Shown: positions 45,426 to 58,234, counted from the first letter of the stretch. The stretch: DNA of 64,000 nt from Longimycelium tulufanense (GCF_014645795.1 NZ_BMMK01000025.1:1-64000); one strand, 5' to 3'. A program made the numbers and translations. The notes: generated from the sequence alone by a model not told the origin.

Positions 45426-46721
45426 GTGAGTAGCACCCTGAGCGTGGCCCCGCCCACGGGACACGTGAACCGGCGGCGTGGCTTGGTGGCCGCATCCGTG
45501 GGCAACGCCCTGGAATGGTTCGACTGGAACGCTTACGCGATCTTCGCGGGTTTCTTCGCGCCCCGGTTCTTCCCACCCGGCAACGAGACAACGGCGCTGC
45601 TCAGCACCCTTGCCATCTTCGCCGTCGGCTTCTTCTTCCGCCCGTTGGGCGGCGCACTGATCGCCGCGTTCACCGACCGGAAGGGTCGCCGCGCGGGGCT
45701 GCTGCTGTCGGTGTTGTTCATGGCCGGGGGAAGCCTGCTCATCGCCGTTTCGCCGACCTACGAGCGGATCGGACTGCTGGCCCCGGCCCTGTTGCTGCTC
45801 GCCCGGGTGGCGCAGGGCCTGTCGGCGGGCGGTGAGTACGCCGCCTCCGCGACCTATCTCGCCGAGCTGGCGCCTTCGAACCGGCGTGGCCTCTACTCGA
45901 GCTTCCTCTACCTGAGCGTCACGGTCGGCACCGTGGCCGCCTCCCTGCTCGCGACGGTGCTCACCGGAGTTCTCGGCAAGGAAGCGGTCGCCGAGTGGGG
46001 ATGGCGCATCCCGTTCGCGATCGGTGCGCTGCTCGGGGTCTACGGCATGTACCTGCGGCGTGCACTGGGCGAGACCGAGGCATACGTGACGGGCAGGAAC
46101 CGGCGGGTACCTCGGCCAACCGTGGAGGTGCTGCGCCGACACCCGTTCGACGCGTTGCGCGTCGTCGGCTTCACGGTCGGGGCCACAACCGCCTACTACA
46201 CGTTCGCCGTCTACCTGCCCACCTACGCGCAGAAGGCACACGGAGTCTCGACGTCGGCGGCGTTGTGGGCCTCGGTTGCCGCGCAGCTCGTGATGTTGGT
46301 TGCGTTGCCGTTGCTCGGGATCATGTCCGACCGGATCGGCCGACGCCCGCTGTTGATCATCTTCGCCGCCGGTTACGTGCTGCTTGTTGTGCCCTTGTTC
46401 TCCCTGCTTGGCCCCTCGGCGTGGTCGTTGTTCGCCGCAATGGCGATCGGGCTGCTGCTCTTCTCGTGCTATGGCGCGGTGGCGCCAACAGCGATGGCCG
46501 AGCTCTTCCCCACAGAGGTCCGGACAGCCGGGATCGGGCTGCCCTACGCGCTCGCCGTCGCCGCGTTCGGCGGCACTGCCCCGTACATCGTGGAATGGCT
46601 CAACTCGACCGGGCGCGACGGCTGGTACCCGTGGTACCTCGCGACGCTGTGCCTGATCAGCCTTGGTGTCTACCTCGGCACCAGGGAGACCCGCACCACA
46701 CGGTTGGAGACCATCCGCTGA
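45426..46721 (+). CDS. MFS transporter, metabolite:H+ symporter (MHS) family
   Basis: A 431-residue twelve-helix transporter. Family markers are ASVGNALEWFDWNAYAIF, FFRPLGGALIAAFTDRKGRR (loop 2-3 motif), LSAGGEYAASATYLAELAP and SDRIGRRPLL. Related proteins carry citrate, alpha-ketoglutarate, proline/betaine or shikimate with protons. The substrate cannot be read from sequence. GTG 45426 follows GGGAGGAGGG. Divergent from the maleylpyruvate isomerase-like gene. Confidence 0.92.
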   Translation: MSSTLSVAPPTGHVNRRRGLVAASVGNALEWFDWNAYAIFAGFFAPRFFPPGNETTALLSTLAIFAVGFFFRPLGGALIAAFTDRKGRRAGLLLSVLFMAGGSLLIAVSPTYERIGLLAPALLLLARVAQGLSAGGEYAASATYLAELAPSNRRGLYSSFLYLSVTVGTVAASLLATVLTGVLGKEAVAEWGWRIPFAIGALLGVYGMYLRRALGETEAYVTGRNRRVPRPTVEVLRRHPFDALRVVGFTVGATTAYYTFAVYLPTYAQKAHGVSTSAALWASVAAQLVMLVALPLLGIMSDRIGRRPLLIIFAAGYVLLVVPLFSLLGPSAWSLFAAMAIGLLLFSCYGAVAPTAMAELFPTEVRTAGIGLPYALAVAAFGGTAPYIVEWLNSTGRDGWYPWYLATLCLISLGVYLGTRETRTTRLETIR

Positions 46722-47025
46722 GCAGCAGACCCAAGATCGTCGTGGCTGGGACCACGCCCTCGCGGTGCGGCCGTCCGGCCTCCGGCGGTTCGTCCTGGCC
46801 CGGTCAGGTTGAGGCTGGTGATTCCCATGGTGCGAAAGAGGCTCATGGGGGTGAGGCGAAACCAGGTCCGAGATCGACTGGGGAAGACCGGACCCGTCCG
46901 CCCGGTTGTTGTCAGAGAGCGGGCCTAGAGTGGTCGTCGGCTGTCTGGGTCGGCTGCCGCGCGGTGCGCGCGGCTGACGACCCCCAACCCATCACACCGG
47001 ACCTGATCCGAAGGGACCTGTCCCA
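46722..47025 (+). other. Intergenic region upstream of uvrA
   Basis: 304 bp without a gene. A small hairpin CGTGG-CTGGGA-CCACG near 46740-46755 follows the MFS stop. The right part presumably holds the uvrA promoter, with TAGAGT near 46926 as a possible -10. I did not see a clear LexA box (GAAC-N4-GTTC), though this was checked by eye only. Confidence 0.4.
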
Positions 47026-49904
<2,879 letters not shown>

Positions 49905-49908
<4 letters not shown>

Positions 49909-50069
49909 CAGGGCGCAGGCTCGGACTCCAGTTCGTTAAGCGCGCGTTGGCCGAGAGACAGCACCTCGGCCAGACTCGTGCTCTCCAGGGAGAGCACGTA
50001 GTCCTCCTGGCTACCGAAGAGGAGCGTGGCGCGGTCGTTCTGCCGATCGACCTCGCACCGCACGGACAC
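49905..50069 (-). CDS. Small hypothetical protein (54 residues)
   Basis: A GTG-started frame encoding [20 protein letters not shown], then [20 protein letters not shown] and a short acidic end. Composition, third-position GC and amphipathic pattern look like a genuine small protein. It is convergent with uvrA, overlapping by 4 bp. A second GTG two codons in is possible, and a TGA lies just upstream, so an N-terminal truncation cannot be excluded. Family not recognised. Confidence 0.45.
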
Positions 50070-50221
50070 CCCGGCGCGTCACCAGCATCGGCGTGCGGGA
50101 CTCCAAGAACCCGAGTGGTCCCGTCGTATCCTTCGGTCCCGCCGAGTGGGCGTCCTTCTTAGCCCCCGTACGGGCTGACCGCTACCAGCTTCCTCCGCCC
50201 TGAGCCGGTTCCGGCACCGCC

Positions 50222-51280
50222 TCACAGTCTCGGCAGGGCCGCGGCAACCACATCACTCACCGTGGCCTTCCCATCCACTAGGCCAATCATTGTCCGCAGG
50301 AGCGGGAGGCGGGGCCAGGCACCCTCCAGGCGTTGGTCGACCAAACGTTTCGCCAGACGTGCGGCCGGCACACCTTCCACCGTCTGCTCCGCTGCCGCCA
50401 TCTCGGCGAGCGCGGTGGTCGGTGCCTGCCCCGCTCCCACCCGGCTCCCGTAGATCTTGTTTCGGCCGGACATTCCCGTCACCTCAAGATCCCCGGCCCC
50501 GGCCAGCCCGTACGCCGTGCTGGCCTCCCCACCCAGGGCCTCGACCAGGAACACCATCTCGGTCACCGCTCGCGCGAACACCGCCCCCTTGAGGTTGTCC
50601 GACGGCTGATGACCGCCCTTGCTGAGCCCGTCCGTGATCCCCAACGCGATCGCGTACACGTTCTTCAGTGAGGAGCACAGCTCCACGCCGGTCTCGTCCT
50701 CGGTGGCATGGGCTCGGTATACATCCGTGCCCATTCGGGTCGCGTACCGCTGGGCGAGTGCGCGATCGGCACAGCCGAAAACCGCTGCGGTGGGCCGTCC
50801 TGCAGCAACCTCGGTGGCCAGACACGGCCCACCGACCACGATGACCGGGACCGGCTCCCAACCCTGAGCCTGGATGGTGGCCTGTACCGCCTTGTGGAGC
50901 GGCCCCACCCGCCCTTCCGCGTTCGCCGCGAACCCCTTGCTCGTCAGCAGCAGGGCACGTACGCCGGTGAGGTAGGGGGTCGCCGCCGCCGTGGTGTCCA
51001 CGACACCCGCCGAAGACGTCGAGAGGACCACCGTGTCGACGCCGTGCAGGGCTTCGGCGAACTCATCGCTGCGGTACAGGCGAACCCCGGCAGGAACCGG
51101 TACCCCCGTACGGGGGTGCGGTTGGCCGGCGGCGCACGCGTCCAGGAGGTGCTCGTCGTAGGCGGTTCCCCACAACCGCACTTCCCAGCCGGCGGCGCGC
51201 AGCGGGGTGGCCAGTGCCGACCCCATCGCACCCGCCCCGAGGACGGCGACCGTCCCGGCCCCGTCACCCGTCTCGGTCAT
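50222..51280 (-). CDS. NAD(P)H-dependent glycerol-3-phosphate dehydrogenase (GpsA family), divergent
   Basis: A 352-residue protein with the N-terminal Rossmann motif VLGAGAMGSALA and the GpsA hallmark CSSLKNVYAIALGITDGL containing the catalytic Lys. GpsA makes sn-glycerol-3-phosphate for phospholipids. The C-terminal substrate region reads GAGDLEVTGMSGRNKIYG where housekeeping GpsA has GLGDLxLTxxSxxSRNRxxG, so it may be a paralogue with altered specificity. ATG 51280 follows GAGGGAG; an ATG 18 bp upstream is less well placed. Confidence 0.82.
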   Translation of the reverse strand: MTETGDGAGTVAVLGAGAMGSALATPLRAAGWEVRLWGTAYDEHLLDACAAGQPHPRTGVPVPAGVRLYRSDEFAEALHGVDTVVLSTSSAGVVDTTAAATPYLTGVRALLLTSKGFAANAEGRVGPLHKAVQATIQAQGWEPVPVIVVGGPCLATEVAAGRPTAAVFGCADRALAQRYATRMGTDVYRAHATEDETGVELCSSLKNVYAIALGITDGLSKGGHQPSDNLKGAVFARAVTEMVFLVEALGGEASTAYGLAGAGDLEVTGMSGRNKIYGSRVGAGQAPTTALAEMAAAEQTVEGVPAARLAKRLVDQRLEGAWPRLPLLRTMIGLVDGKATVSDVVAAALPRL

Positions 51281-51396
51281 GTGGCTCCCTCGCTTCACTA
51301 CACAGGGAGCCTGCGGCCTGGCGCTTCGCCTCGCCAGTCGATCCCATGACGGGGTTCCGCCGGATGGCCGGGACGGGACCCAGCTTGCTGAGCAGG

Positions 51397-52983
51397 CTAT
51401 GAATTGCTTGCCAGCGAGGTCATTTCCTCCTTCTCGGGCTGGTCCGCGGCCGGCTCCGTCTGCTCACCTGCCGATGTCGGGGGGACGTGCCGGAGCAGCA
51501 CGGCAGACAGCGCCGAGGCCGCCAACACGATCACCGTGGCGGTGAAGGCCGCGACATGCAGTCCGTTGGTGAACGCGTCCCGAGCGGTGCGCAGCAGACC
51601 TGCGGCGAGCTGGTCGGGGAGCTGGGCCGCGGCCGCGACCGCCCCGCCGAGGGTGTCCCGCGCCGCCTCCGCGGCCGCCCCCGGGATCCCTTGAGGCAGG
51701 GAGACCTGTGCCCGGTAGATGGCGGTGGCGATGCTTCCGAAGATGGCCAGTCCCGCCGCGCCCCCGAACTCCTGGACGGTTTCCGACAGCGCGGCGGCCG
51801 CCCCGGCACGCTCCGGCGGTGCCGCCCCGACGACCATGTCGATCCCGAGTACGACCAGCGGGGAGCAGCCCAGGTAGAACAGCATCTGCCCGGCCACCAT
51901 GATCGCCAGGCTGCCCGGGCCCCCGGACAGGGCCAGCAGTGCCATTCCCGGGGCGGCGAGCAGGAGCCCAACGGCCGCGAGGATCCCCGGGCGGTACCGG
52001 CGGGCGAGCCGCGGCGCGCCCAGGAACCCGACGACGACCGTCATCACCGGCGGGAGCGTCCACAGGCCCGCCTGCAGCGGCGTCAGCCCGAGCACGAGCT
52101 GCATGTACTGCGCAATGAGGAAACCAACGCCCGGCGCGATGAGCACGACGAGCATCAGCGTGACGATCGACGCGCTGAACTTCCTTATCCGGAACAGGTT
52201 CATGTCGAGCAGGGGATTGGCGAGCACGCGCTGCCGCCGGACGAACACCACGGCCAGCACGACCCCGGCGAGGAACGCCAGGACGGCCTCCGGTCCGAAA
52301 CCGTATGCCGCGATCTCCTTGAGCCCGTAGATCATGGCGATCACGGCGGCGAGGCACAGCACGGCGCTGAGCAGGTCGATCCGGCCGGGCGCGGGGTCCC
52401 GGTACTCGGGCAGCAACAGCGGTCCCGCCACGATCAGCACCGCCATGATCGGCACATTGAGCATGAAGACCGAGCCCCACCAGAAGTGCTCCAGCAGGAT
52501 CCCACCGACGAGCGGCCCGATCGCCATACCGCCCATGAAGCCGGTCATCCACACGCTGATGGCGACCGTGCGTTGCGCTGGGTCGTGGAACATGTTGCGG
52601 ATCAGGGACATCGTCGAGGGCATCAGTGTCGCCCCCGCGACGCCCAGCAGCGCCCTCGCGGCGATGAGTGCGCCCGCCGTCGGTGCGTAGGCGGCCAGGA
52701 GCGAGACCAGCCCGAACGCCACCGTACCGATCAACAGCAGCCGCCGCCGGCCGATGCGGTCGCCCAGCACGCCCATCGGAATGAGGAAACCGGCGACGAG
52801 GAAGCCGTAGATGTCGGTGATCCACAGCAACTGTGCGCTGCTGGGCTGCAGGTCGGCACTCAGCTTCGGCAACGCCAGGTGGAGCACGCTCATGTCGACG
52901 GCCAGCAACACCGTCGGCAGCATGAGAACGGCGAGCCCGGCCCATTCTCGCCGTCCCGCGCGGGACGGTGGGTCTGCGGTCAT
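51397..52983 (-). CDS. MFS drug exporter, DHA2 (EmrB/QacA) family
   Basis: A 528-residue transporter with about fourteen helices. Typical features are AVDMSVLHLALPKLSADL in helix 1, DIYGFLVAGFLIPMGVLGDRIGRRRLLL (motif A) and ARALLGVAGATLMPSTMSLIRNMFHDP (motif C region). QacA-like exporters expel cationic drugs and dyes using the proton gradient. There is no adjacent TetR/MarR regulator. It ends with a cytoplasmic acidic tail. The ATG start fits the family. Confidence 0.92.
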   Translation of the reverse strand: MTADPPSRAGRREWAGLAVLMLPTVLLAVDMSVLHLALPKLSADLQPSSAQLLWITDIYGFLVAGFLIPMGVLGDRIGRRRLLLIGTVAFGLVSLLAAYAPTAGALIAARALLGVAGATLMPSTMSLIRNMFHDPAQRTVAISVWMTGFMGGMAIGPLVGGILLEHFWWGSVFMLNVPIMAVLIVAGPLLLPEYRDPAPGRIDLLSAVLCLAAVIAMIYGLKEIAAYGFGPEAVLAFLAGVVLAVVFVRRQRVLANPLLDMNLFRIRKFSASIVTLMLVVLIAPGVGFLIAQYMQLVLGLTPLQAGLWTLPPVMTVVVGFLGAPRLARRYRPGILAAVGLLLAAPGMALLALSGGPGSLAIMVAGQMLFYLGCSPLVVLGIDMVVGAAPPERAGAAAALSETVQEFGGAAGLAIFGSIATAIYRAQVSLPQGIPGAAAEAARDTLGGAVAAAAQLPDQLAAGLLRTARDAFTNGLHVAAFTATVIVLAASALSAVLLRHVPPTSAGEQTEPAADQPEKEEMTSLASNS

Positions 52984-53252
52984 AGCTCGACGCTAAGACC
53001 TCGACCACACTGGAGAACAAGTCGTTTTCTCCGGATTGGACTGATCACCGCCAGATATGTGGTGAGTTGCACAACAAGGTCGAGATCAACAGCTGAGGAT
53101 TCCGTCAGCGGTGCCATTGTTGCTCGCCGTGCGCGGAGACAGCATCGCAACGGGAGGTGGCCACCCTCCGTGGGCGAGTGGCTACTCCGGACACAGCGGC
53201 CCCGGGCCGATCATCTACCGGGCCTGGGGCCACTTCCTTGCAAGCGCGCTCG

Positions 53253-54683
53253 CTACCGCGCCGCAAGCCTGCGCTGGCGAAGCCACCCGCTCAGCGCCAG
53301 CGCACCGGCGACCACCGCGGTCGTCACCAGCTGCACGCGCGTCTCCTCATTCATCCCCATCAGCACGAGCACCGCCCCGATTCCGGCCACCGACAGCCAG
53401 GTCAGGTAGGGATGCCACGGCATCCGTGCCACCAGCTTCTCCGGTGCCTCGCGTTCCAGGCGCCGCCGCAACCGCAACTGCGACACCGCGGTGAAAGCCC
53501 AGACCACCAAAGTCGCCCCACCAACGGCATTGAGCAGCCACCGGAACACCGTGTCCGGCCACCAATAGGCGAGCAGCACCGTGAAGAACCCGAACGCGGA
53601 GGACGCGAGCACCGCCCTGCGCGGCACGCCCGCGGTCACCCCGGCAAGCACCCGCGGTCCCTGCCCGCGCCGCACCAACGAGAACGCCATCCGGGAGGAC
53701 CCGTAGATGTTGGCGTTGATCGCCGAGAGCAGTGCGATCAGAACGACCACGTTCATGATCTGGCCCGCCCCGGGAATCTGGAGGCGGTCCAGCACCGCGA
53801 CATACGGGCCGGCGTTCTTCAGTTCCGACGCGTTCCACGGCAGCAGCGTGACGATCACCGCCATCGAGCCGACGTAGAACACCAGGATCCGCCAGATCGC
53901 CGAGCGCACCGCCTTACCGACCGCCTCCGAGGGGCGCTCGGACTCGGCCGCGGCGATGGTCACCGTCTCCAGCCCGGCGTAGGCGGCGACGGCGGTCAGC
54001 AGGCCGGCCACGAACCCGCCCGTTCCGTTCGGGAACAGCCCGCCGTCACCGGTGAGGTGGGACAGCCCCGGTGCCGGGGTCCCCGGCAGCACACCGAGGA
54101 TCGCCAGCGACCCCAGGACCAGGAAGAACACGATCGCGCCGATCTTCAGCGCGGCGAACCAGAACTCCGCCTCGCCGAAATTGCGCACCGCGGCCAGGTT
54201 GGTGCCGCAGAACACGATCATGATGAGCAGGATCCACGCCCACGGCGGCACCATCGGCACCCAGCCGTGCACGATCTCCGCGGCGCCGATGGCCTCGATC
54301 CCCACCCCGACGACCAGCAGCGACCAGTACATCCACCCGCTGGTCAGACCGGCCCACGGGCCGATCGCCCGCTCGGCGTAGACCGAGAACGACCCGGCGG
54401 CGGGTGCGGCCGCGGACATCTCGCCCAGGATCCGCATCATCAGCATCACCAGGCCACCGGCGAGCAGGTAGCCCAGCACGATCGACGGCCCGGCCGCGGC
54501 GATACCGGCACGGGAGCCCACGAACAGGCCCGCACCGATGACCCCGCCCAGCGCGATCATGGCGAGGTGCCGCTGCCGGAGGCCGTGCCCCAGTAGGCGG
54601 CTACCGTCATCGACCCCGGTACGGGTGGGCTCCGCCGCGGCCGGGCGGGCGTCGGTCGGTGTTGGTCCAGGAGGCGCGGACAT
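53253..54683 (-). CDS. Amino acid permease (APC superfamily, GabP/AnsP-like)
   Basis: A 476-residue twelve-helix proton-coupled amino acid transporter. It has LRQRHLAMIALGGVIGAGLFVGSR, the conserved unwound helix 1 motif (GxxIGxGxFxG), GEMSAAAPAAGSFSVYAERAIGP in helix 2-3 and ANIYGSSRMAFSLVRRGQGP in the later helices. The closest class includes GABA, proline and asparagine permeases; the substrate is not determined. ATG 54683 is chosen; an ATG at 54713 would add ten residues with no ribosome-binding site. Confidence 0.92.
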   Translation of the reverse strand: MSAPPGPTPTDARPAAAEPTRTGVDDGSRLLGHGLRQRHLAMIALGGVIGAGLFVGSRAGIAAAGPSIVLGYLLAGGLVMLMMRILGEMSAAAPAAGSFSVYAERAIGPWAGLTSGWMYWSLLVVGVGIEAIGAAEIVHGWVPMVPPWAWILLIMIVFCGTNLAAVRNFGEAEFWFAALKIGAIVFFLVLGSLAILGVLPGTPAPGLSHLTGDGGLFPNGTGGFVAGLLTAVAAYAGLETVTIAAAESERPSEAVGKAVRSAIWRILVFYVGSMAVIVTLLPWNASELKNAGPYVAVLDRLQIPGAGQIMNVVVLIALLSAINANIYGSSRMAFSLVRRGQGPRVLAGVTAGVPRRAVLASSAFGFFTVLLAYWWPDTVFRWLLNAVGGATLVVWAFTAVSQLRLRRRLEREAPEKLVARMPWHPYLTWLSVAGIGAVLVLMGMNEETRVQLVTTAVVAGALALSGWLRQRRLAAR

Positions 54684-55504
54684 GTGGTGACCCCAACGAT
54701 GGAAAGTGCTCATTCGAAGCGCCCGAATAACGCACGCGTGCGACGTGCGTCGGGATTCGGGCTACTGTTCCCTACGGTGCCCGGAGAAATAGCCGTTCGT
54801 GCTTTGCGGCGATCTCGTGGGCCGACCGGCTCACGACGAGTTACCGGCAACGACCCGCATGAGCGGGAGAAAATCTTCCGGCCCCGCGGCCCCGCTTGTG
54901 TTCGGGCTCGCCACCCGCGGGGCGGGCAGTGGAAGCTCGACCCATACCCCGTGCGCTCCCAGATAGTGAGACGCGACTGGTCGTGGGCGGGGCTGGGTTT
55001 CGGGCATGACCGCCACCGTACCTGACGCATCTGCGCCCTCGAGCAGGATCTTCCTCACTCCTGTCCCGGATTGTGAGAGCAGTGTTCGGATCCGACGCGA
55101 TGACGGGCAATGATCGCGCTGCCGGTTCGCGTGACAACTTTCAGTAGTTTTGTCGAGCGATCGCCCAACGGCGTGCATTGCGCTCGGTTCGTTTCCTCCA
55201 CATCAGGTTCGGCGTTCGGCTGCCTCGCCCTGCGTCCACCGGGACGCTCCGCTCGGCAGCGATTGGCCGCTTTCCGGCGTGACACGTTCCAGTACGGTCA
55301 GTGACCGAAGTTGATCGCCGCGGAGGGTACGTATTCACGCCAGTGGTCGAAGCCTTTCCGTTGTCACCCCAGACCCAGCCGCCGCCAAACGCCGAAAGGC
55401 GTTGCACCGTACGGACAACCACGCAACCGAGGGGCTCGTCATGCCATGCCTCGGGGGTCCCTCGCGACGCAAAGGACGCAGTCCGTAGGACCGGAGGGAG
55501 TCAC
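54684..55504 (+). other. Long intergenic region
   Basis: About 820 bp without a supported gene, between the permease and the first RTX gene. A minus-strand frame ending at 54831 has modest codon bias (GAHGVWVELPLPAPRV) but no ribosome-binding site or recognised family. GGACCGGAGGGAG just before 55505 is the ribosome-binding site of the RTX gene. The region is less GC-rich than average around 55110-55330. Confidence 0.4.
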
Positions 55505-56329
55505 ATGAAGGTTCTGTCCCGCGCCCTGATGGTGGGCGCAAGCGCATGCCTGCAGTTTCCGCTCCTCGCCGCGACCGGCCAGGCGGCCGGGGCACTGCCC
55601 GCGGCGCCGACCAGCGGCGAGACGCTGGTGGTCAAGGCCGGCACCGAGATCGTGGTCGTGGCGTCCCCGAACGTCGCCAACGACATCACGATCTTCCAGG
55701 TCGGCGACCGCTACTGGGTGAGCGACCGCAACGCGGCCACCAAGGTCAGCGGCGAGTGCACGCTGACCGGCAACCAGGCGAGCTGTCCCGCCGCGAACAC
55801 GACCGCCATCATCGTCCACGTCGGCAACATGAACGACGTCGTCTTCGCGAACATCAACCTCCCCGGCATGACCATCTTCGGCGCTGCCGGCAACGACCAC
55901 CTCGTGGGCGGCGAGGCGAACGACACGCTCAGCGGCGGCCCGGGCGACGACACCCTGGTGGGCGGCTCCGGGAACGACACGATCGACGGCGACGAGGGCA
56001 ACGACGACCTGTCCGGAGGCCCCGGCAACGACACGCTCAACGGTGGACAGGGACGCGACGTTCTCTCCGGCGGCAACGGGAACGACACCCTCGAAGGTGC
56101 CGACAATGCCGACGAGCTCAACGGCGGTCCCGGGAACGACTTCCTTGACGGCGGCGCCGGCAACGACCGTCTGGTCGGGAGTGCGGGCTTCGACAGCCAT
56201 CTCGGCGGGCCGGGGCACGACCGCATCGACGCGGTGGACGGGGTGTCCCGCAACGACCGGGTCGACGGCGGCCACGACCGGGACGCCTGCGCCGCGGACC
56301 GTGGCGACTTCGTCACCAACTGCCCCTGA
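55505..56329 (+). CDS. Secreted RTX-repeat calcium-binding protein
   Basis: A 274-residue protein with a Sec signal peptide (about residues 1-28) and, from about residue 125, tandem GGxGxDxLx nonapeptides such as [15 protein letters not shown] that form a Ca2+-binding parallel beta roll. It ends [13 protein letters not shown] Sec signal and no C-terminal type I secretion signal distinguish it from Gram-negative RTX toxins. Ca2+ would fold the roll outside the cell. GGAGGGAG precedes ATG 55505. It is paired with a related gene downstream. Confidence 0.88.
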   Translation: MKVLSRALMVGASACLQFPLLAATGQAAGALPAAPTSGETLVVKAGTEIVVVASPNVANDITIFQVGDRYWVSDRNAATKVSGECTLTGNQASCPAANTTAIIVHVGNMNDVVFANINLPGMTIFGAAGNDHLVGGEANDTLSGGPGDDTLVGGSGNDTIDGDEGNDDLSGGPGNDTLNGGQGRDVLSGGNGNDTLEGADNADELNGGPGNDFLDGGAGNDRLVGSAGFDSHLGGPGHDRIDAVDGVSRNDRVDGGHDRDACAADRGDFVTNCP

Positions 56330-56417
56330 CGGGTCTCCTCCTGCCGGCCTGAGTGACCGGCCCAGCCGGCGGTGAGCGACCAACCGATCGGTCCAGAAAG
56401 GACAAGTGAGGAACGAC

Positions 56418-57293
56418 ATGGGCAAGAACCGCTTACGTACCCTCGGTGTGCTGGCGGCGGCCTGTACCGCCACCTGGCTCCTGGGGGGCGTCGCCAGTGC
56501 CTCGCCCGGCACCCCGGCGGCCGCTGCCCCCGACAGCGGCACTCTCGTGGAGAAGAAGGGGAACGCCGTCGTGGTGACCGCGGCGACCGGCAAGGAGAAC
56601 AACATCACCGTCCGCAGACAGGGACAGCACCTGGCGATCAGCGACACCGGGGACACGCTCCGCGCGGTCGCGCCCTGCCAACTGCGGCGGACCGGCGCGG
56701 CAATCTGCCCGCTCCCGGTCGAGCTGGTCCAAGTCGACGCGGGCGACCTGGACGACACCATCACCCTGTCGCCCAACGTGGACATCGCCGTGGACTTCGA
56801 CGGTGGCCTCGGCACCGACCGCCTCGTCGGCGGGCCGCGCAAGGACCGCCTGCGGGGTGACGGGCGCCGTGGCGGGCTCGACATTGGCACCCAGGTCGGC
56901 AGCCCCGGCAACGACACGTTGATCGGTGGACCGGGTAACGACACCCTCGACGGCGGTGCCGGAAATGACACGATCTACGGGCAGGCCGGGAACGACACGC
57001 TGATCGGCGGCGCCGGGAACGACAGCCTGGACGGGGGCTCGGGCAACGACAGCCTGTACGGGGGCACCGAGAACGACAGCCTCGACGGCGGTTCCGGCAA
57101 CGACAGCCTCAACGGCGACGCCGGGCACGACTCGCTCGTGGGCGGAAGCGGCGTCGACACCCTCTCCGGTGGCGACGGTGACGACACCCTCGACGGCGTG
57201 GACAACGTCCCCGGGAACGACAGCCTCGACGGCAACTCGGGATTCAACTTCTGTGCTGCCGACCGCGGTGACTTTGTGACGAACTGTCAGTGA
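56418..57293 (+). CDS. Second secreted RTX-repeat protein
   Basis: A 291-residue protein with signal peptide ([20 protein letters not shown]) and, from about residue 160, repeats such as [20 protein letters not shown]. It shares with its neighbour the N-terminal [15 protein letters not shown]-like domain pattern and the C-terminal [12 protein letters not shown] motif, so the two probably arose by duplication and diverged. ATG 56418 has AGGA upstream; a GTG at 56406 is an equally possible start. Cotranscription with the first gene (88 bp gap) is likely. A strong terminator follows. Confidence 0.86.
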   Translation: MGKNRLRTLGVLAAACTATWLLGGVASASPGTPAAAAPDSGTLVEKKGNAVVVTAATGKENNITVRRQGQHLAISDTGDTLRAVAPCQLRRTGAAICPLPVELVQVDAGDLDDTITLSPNVDIAVDFDGGLGTDRLVGGPRKDRLRGDGRRGGLDIGTQVGSPGNDTLIGGPGNDTLDGGAGNDTIYGQAGNDTLIGGAGNDSLDGGSGNDSLYGGTENDSLDGGSGNDSLNGDAGHDSLVGGSGVDTLSGGDGDDTLDGVDNVPGNDSLDGNSGFNFCAADRGDFVTNCQ

Positions 57294-57318
57294 CGGACTC
57301 GGGTACACGCACCCAACC

Positions 57319-57352
57319 GGTTGGCCGATCCCGACCTCGGGATCGGCCAACC
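57319..57352 (+). terminator. 16-bp perfect hairpin after the RTX pair
   Basis: GGTTGGCCGATCCCGA (57319-57334) and TCGGGATCGGCCAACC (57337-57352) are exact complements separated by CC. It lies 26 bp after the second RTX gene and should end that operon. The downstream sequence has no U-tract. Confidence 0.8.
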
Positions 57353-57655
57353 GCCATGCATCGGTAGCGCTCACCACGATTGCGACAGCTGCGAGACAGC
57401 CGTCTCCGCGCGCGGATAGGTGAGTTCCGGCGGTTCCGGTGATCCTTTGGTGATCCACGCCGAAGACCCCTTTTGCTGACGCTGGGTCAGCAGGTGTACG
57501 CAGTGGGCGACAGGCGTCGATTACCGGCAGGTAGTACGCGTGCTGACCGAGGTTCCGCCCGCGGTTCTCCGTCACTCTCTTCGAGTCGCCGCGAGTGGTG
57601 AACGAATTATCGCGACCACGAGCAACCATCAAGAACGACTGTACTGGAGCGATTC

Positions 57656-58234
57656 GTGTTTTCTTTCCGCATGCGCACGGCCGTGGCCGCGCTCATCGCC
57701 GCCGGCAGCCTCACCTCCCTGGCCACGGTCCAGGCCGGTGCCGCGCCCGAGGCCGCGCCGAAGGCGACCTGTAACCAGAACATGGAGCTGAGGCAGCTCG
57801 TCGACTGCGTGCTCTTCCAGACGACGATGGACCAGTTCCTCAATTACGCCGGCGGGAAGTCCTTCGAGGACAAGGGCCTGATCTGGAAGACCAACCTCTG
57901 TACCGGCGTGCCCTCCGACGGCTCGTACTACAACTTCAGCAACGCCTGCCGCCGCCACGACTTCGGCTACTGGAACTACCCGACCCGGCTCCGGGACCAG
58001 AGCGAGAGCACCCGGAAGAGGGTCGATGACAGGTTCCTCGCCGATATGAAGGACTCCTGCACGACGAGCAACAACAAGCCGAAGTGCCTCGACAGGGCGG
58101 AGAGGTACTACTCCGGGGTGCGTCAGCTCGGCAGCCTCTTCTTCAAGCCGGTGCGGAATCCCAGGGAGATCAACGCCGCGAATTCGCCCACCGCGCGCAC
58201 CCTCCAGGAAGCGTACCGGCAGGGCCGCCTCTGA
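57656..58234 (+). CDS. Secreted prokaryotic phospholipase A2
   Basis: A 192-residue protein with a signal peptide ending near VQAGA and the bacterial PLA2 catalytic motif NACRRHDFGYWNY, whose His-Asp pair activates water with bound Ca2+. Six cysteines outside the signal fit three disulfides. The best characterised relative is Streptomyces violaceoruber PLA2. It releases fatty acids and lysophospholipids outside the cell. The GTG start follows GGAG at eight bases. It lies directly after the RTX gene pair, but a terminator separates them. Confidence 0.9.
   Translation: MFSFRMRTAVAALIAAGSLTSLATVQAGAAPEAAPKATCNQNMELRQLVDCVLFQTTMDQFLNYAGGKSFEDKGLIWKTNLCTGVPSDGSYYNFSNACRRHDFGYWNYPTRLRDQSESTRKRVDDRFLADMKDSCTTSNNKPKCLDRAERYYSGVRQLGSLFFKPVRNPREINAANSPTARTLQEAYRQGRL

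Noticed and set aside
54831-55178. Minus-strand frame of 115 codons between the permease and the RTX genes
   Set aside because: Weak codon bias, no ribosome-binding site and no recognised family; left as a note in the intergenic entry.
56880-57130. Tandem DNA repeats in the RTX genes as a possible VNTR or CRISPR-like array
   Set aside because: The repeats are degenerate at DNA level and correspond to the GGxGNDxL protein nonapeptides.
57319-57352. Perfect inverted repeat as a possible insertion-sequence end or attachment site
   Set aside because: Position just after an operon, short loop and single copy fit a terminator; no transposase or integrase is near.
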